Translations under genes and position numbers: made by a program
In this document: positions 61,860 through 64,000 of the stretch, piece by piece
Layout: each line of letters opens with the position of its first letter
Position numbering within the stretch: the stretch's first letter is position 1
Assembly (NCBI GenBank): GCA_011033025.1
Contig: WFMF01000282.1
Span: 1-64,000, forward strand
Source: Beroe forskalii
Taxonomy: Eukaryota > Ctenophora > Nuda > Beroida > Beroidae
Length of the DNA: 64,000 nt
Reading direction: 5' to 3'
The notes under the pieces: generated by a model
Seen by the model: only the letters and a program-made list of their open reading frames with translations
Databases searched by the model: none
Told to the model about the DNA's origin: nothing

Positions 61860-62600
61860 CTAATAATAATAATAATAAATTGAAATTTAGGAACACTGCT
61901 TTTAAGGCAAGCTTATACTCAGCAGTGTTAAACCAAAATGAAAACCAAAAAGAAAGAACTAATAATTTAACCTTTCAAAACCTAATGCCTTTAATAAAAC
62001 TGTAAAAATCACGCAAGTCAAAATGATCCTAACAAAAACAGCTAATGAAATCTAAGTCATTGCTTATTATTAAAGCACCAATGGCCAAAAATATCATTTC
62101 GTCAAGTTCATAGTCTCTGATATAGAAAGTTTAAACAGATATGTTTTCAAAAGTTTTTTGAATGAGTCTGTGTTAGAAGCCGTGGTGATTTGAATAGGTA
62201 GATTGTTGAAGATCTTTGGGCCAATGAATGATAGGCTTCTTTGACCAAGTCTTGTATTCATAACAGGAGTCAGTAATCTTGGTATGTAGCCCTGATAGGA
62301 GTAGGTGAACATGTCCTGAATATAAACTGGTGCCTGACCATTGATTGCTTTGTATGATAAAAGTGCAATTTTGAATACAATGCGCTTCTTAATCTGTAAC
62401 CAATGTAGATCATGGAGGTCATTATCAACGTGATCATATTTATATTTTCCAGTTACTAATTTAGCAGCAGAATTTTGAATGATTTGCAATTGATTTAACA
62501 GCCTTTCTGCAATGCCATAGTACAAGCAATTACCGTAGTCTAAGCATGAGATGACCATACTATTTACAACTGATTTCATATGGTCCTTACTAACGTTTTT
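61860..62600 (-). mobile_element. 5'-truncated CR1/Jockey-like LINE, reverse-transcriptase C-terminus
   Basis: The minus-strand frame 62579-62094 reads SCLDYGNCLYYGI, IIQNSAAKLVTGK, LHWLQIKKRIVFKIALLSYK and a GQRSLSFIGPKIFNNLP-like end, the standard C-terminal part of non-LTR retrotransposon ORF2 after the catalytic domain. The 3' part (to 61860) ends in an (ATT)n tract at 61858-61880, typical of CR1-type tails. The palm motif (YxDD) and endonuclease are missing, so it is a dead 5'-truncated insertion. Confidence 0.88.
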
Positions 62601-62639
62601 AAGAACAAATTTATCTAAAATGGATGTGCTTCAATCATG

Positions 62640-64000
62640 TTCTGTTCAATAATCATTTACTTATTTTTCAAAGTTGCAATATGTTATAGTTATAAAAGGC
62701 TGCAAAACCCAATAAGAGGTGGACGGTTGAAGATAATTAAGTTCTGTGAACAATTTTGATGTGTTCATTTTATTCAAGCCAGTTTTTAGAAATTTGAATT
62801 GAAGGTCATTTTGTATTGATCTTCATTTGCCGGTTAGAAAATTATTAAATTCCCAGCTCCTTGTTGTTATTCTTGTTATGGAGCTGGGCAATTACAATGG
62901 TTTATTTTATGCTTGTCATAAACCCATCCACCTTAAGATAAGACTTTGGATAACTACTAGAGAGGTGTAAAATCTCAAACTCGATTCTTTCACTCTGTTG
63001 CCCTTATATCATCAATTGGCCTCTATCAGAAGCCATTAGTCATGCCCTATAGCTACAAAACTACAAATGTAGAAATAACTACAAATATGTATTGATATTC
63101 ACTGGTGAACAAGGGCCATTAGGCCTGAGTTAACCAGTGTAGTAGACATATCTCCCTGCATTTTAAATTGATAATTGTCCAACAGTTTGAACCATAAAGA
63201 TATTTTAACCCATTTCATGTGGTTTTTGAGAGAATCACTCCTAAAATTTCATTGGTCCTTGCATTCGAACATCACACAACCCAAAGAAAATATATTTTAA
63301 GTTTTGTGCTGTAAGATTTTATAATTGAATTGAATTGAACAAAAAGGATGTTGCATTGGCTGCAGTACAACACAAGGGTCTGCTTATACAGGGGTATGCA
63401 GCCTATTTGTCAGGAAGTACTAAGCTCAAGGCTCAGTAATCAAGCTAAATTGAAATATTCAATGCTGCTCAGATTGAGAGAATGCTGCAAGCATTTATCA
63501 TCAAGGGTTTTTTAAATCTTACCTGGATGAGAATGTGGCATTTTTCTATATGCACCTCAAAAGTCCTAGTAGAGTGCCTGAGGTTGGTTTAATGGTCTGA
63601 GGTCGATTTGTGTTTTTTTTGCTTCTGATGGAGGAAAATACCAGCTACCCATTATGTTAATTGCAAAAAATTTGAGGTCCAAATGGCTGTAGAGAAAATG
63701 CTATCTTTGTTGGAATATATGTTTAAATCTTAAAGAAATGTTTCTTCAAGACATCAATCTGCAAGACTTTTATCCAACTCCATACTTGAATGACAACATG
63801 TTGGATATAGGTGCCAACATGTTGGATATAGGTGCATTCTCTGCCACCATGCAAGAAGTGCAAAGTTTTAACTCCATTTGTTTCAGTTATTCACTCTCAA
63901 CAGCTCAATTGCCTCTCCATTATAATTGTGAGCCAGTCTATATAATAATGGTTGGGCTTCTTGGGCTTCAAAAAGGTTTTACAATCTTGGAGATTTAACA
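62640..64000. other. No recognised feature
   Basis: AT-rich DNA with only short open frames. A 22 bp direct duplication ACATGTTGGATATAGGTGCC / ACATGTTGGATATAGGTGCA lies at about 63797-63840. I see no gene. Confidence 0.5.

Overview
The window is animal nuclear DNA: genes are split into short exons by GT-AG introns, the proteins are metazoan families (Integrator subunit 6, class II CPD photolyase, a Dbl-family RhoGEF, a C2H2 zinc-finger protein, a UAP56-motif/RGG protein), and the non-coding DNA is packed with foldback elements, minisatellites and a CR1-like LINE tail. AT-rich composition, high divergence between two copies of one gene end, and a class II photolyase suggest a heterozygous, probably marine, invertebrate. 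The phylum cannot be fixed from the window.

Layout. 1-7680 is an inverted copy of 28610-34160, carrying INTS6 exons 9-18 on the minus strand. Exons 12-18 are clean in it; the stretch holding exons 9-11 (5340-7030) is full of homopolymer errors. 7680-9630 is dispersed-repeat DNA. 9735-11336 (-) is a class II CPD photolyase, head to head with INTS6. 12220-13300 is CpG-rich foldback DNA. 13609-34146 (+) is a complete 18-exon INTS6 gene of about 927 codons, with a 7.7 kb second intron full of tandem repeats. 34150-41650 is satellite-rich: a 21 bp minisatellite inside a possible 4.9 kb element with terminal inverted repeats, then a 28 bp palindromic array and a 17 bp array. 42934-54762 (-) is an 8-exon gene for a 253-residue RGG/Asn/Gln-rich protein with an N-terminal UAP56-binding-like motif, convergent with INTS6. 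56661-58982 (-) is a RhoGEF with two frame breaks and a C-terminal membrane segment. 59940-60944 (-) is the last exon of a C2H2 zinc-finger gene. 61860-62600 (-) is a 5'-truncated LINE. 62640-64000 holds nothing recognised.

The most unusual signal is recurrent. In three unrelated genes (INTS6, the RGG gene, the photolyase) an exon edge together with its splice site has been tandemly duplicated into the neighbouring intron or 3' flank, giving ladders of 2 to about 15 decoy donors or acceptors next to the real one. One such array has about 15 copies in the left INTS6 copy and 2 in the right.

The INTS6 and RGG genes both serve nuclear RNA metabolism (Integrator; probable mRNA-export adaptor). 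Nothing in the sequence shows that the neighbouring genes are co-regulated. Exon boundaries were set by reading frame, phase and GT/AG sites, with INTS6 recalled from general knowledge of the family. No alignment or transcript evidence was available.
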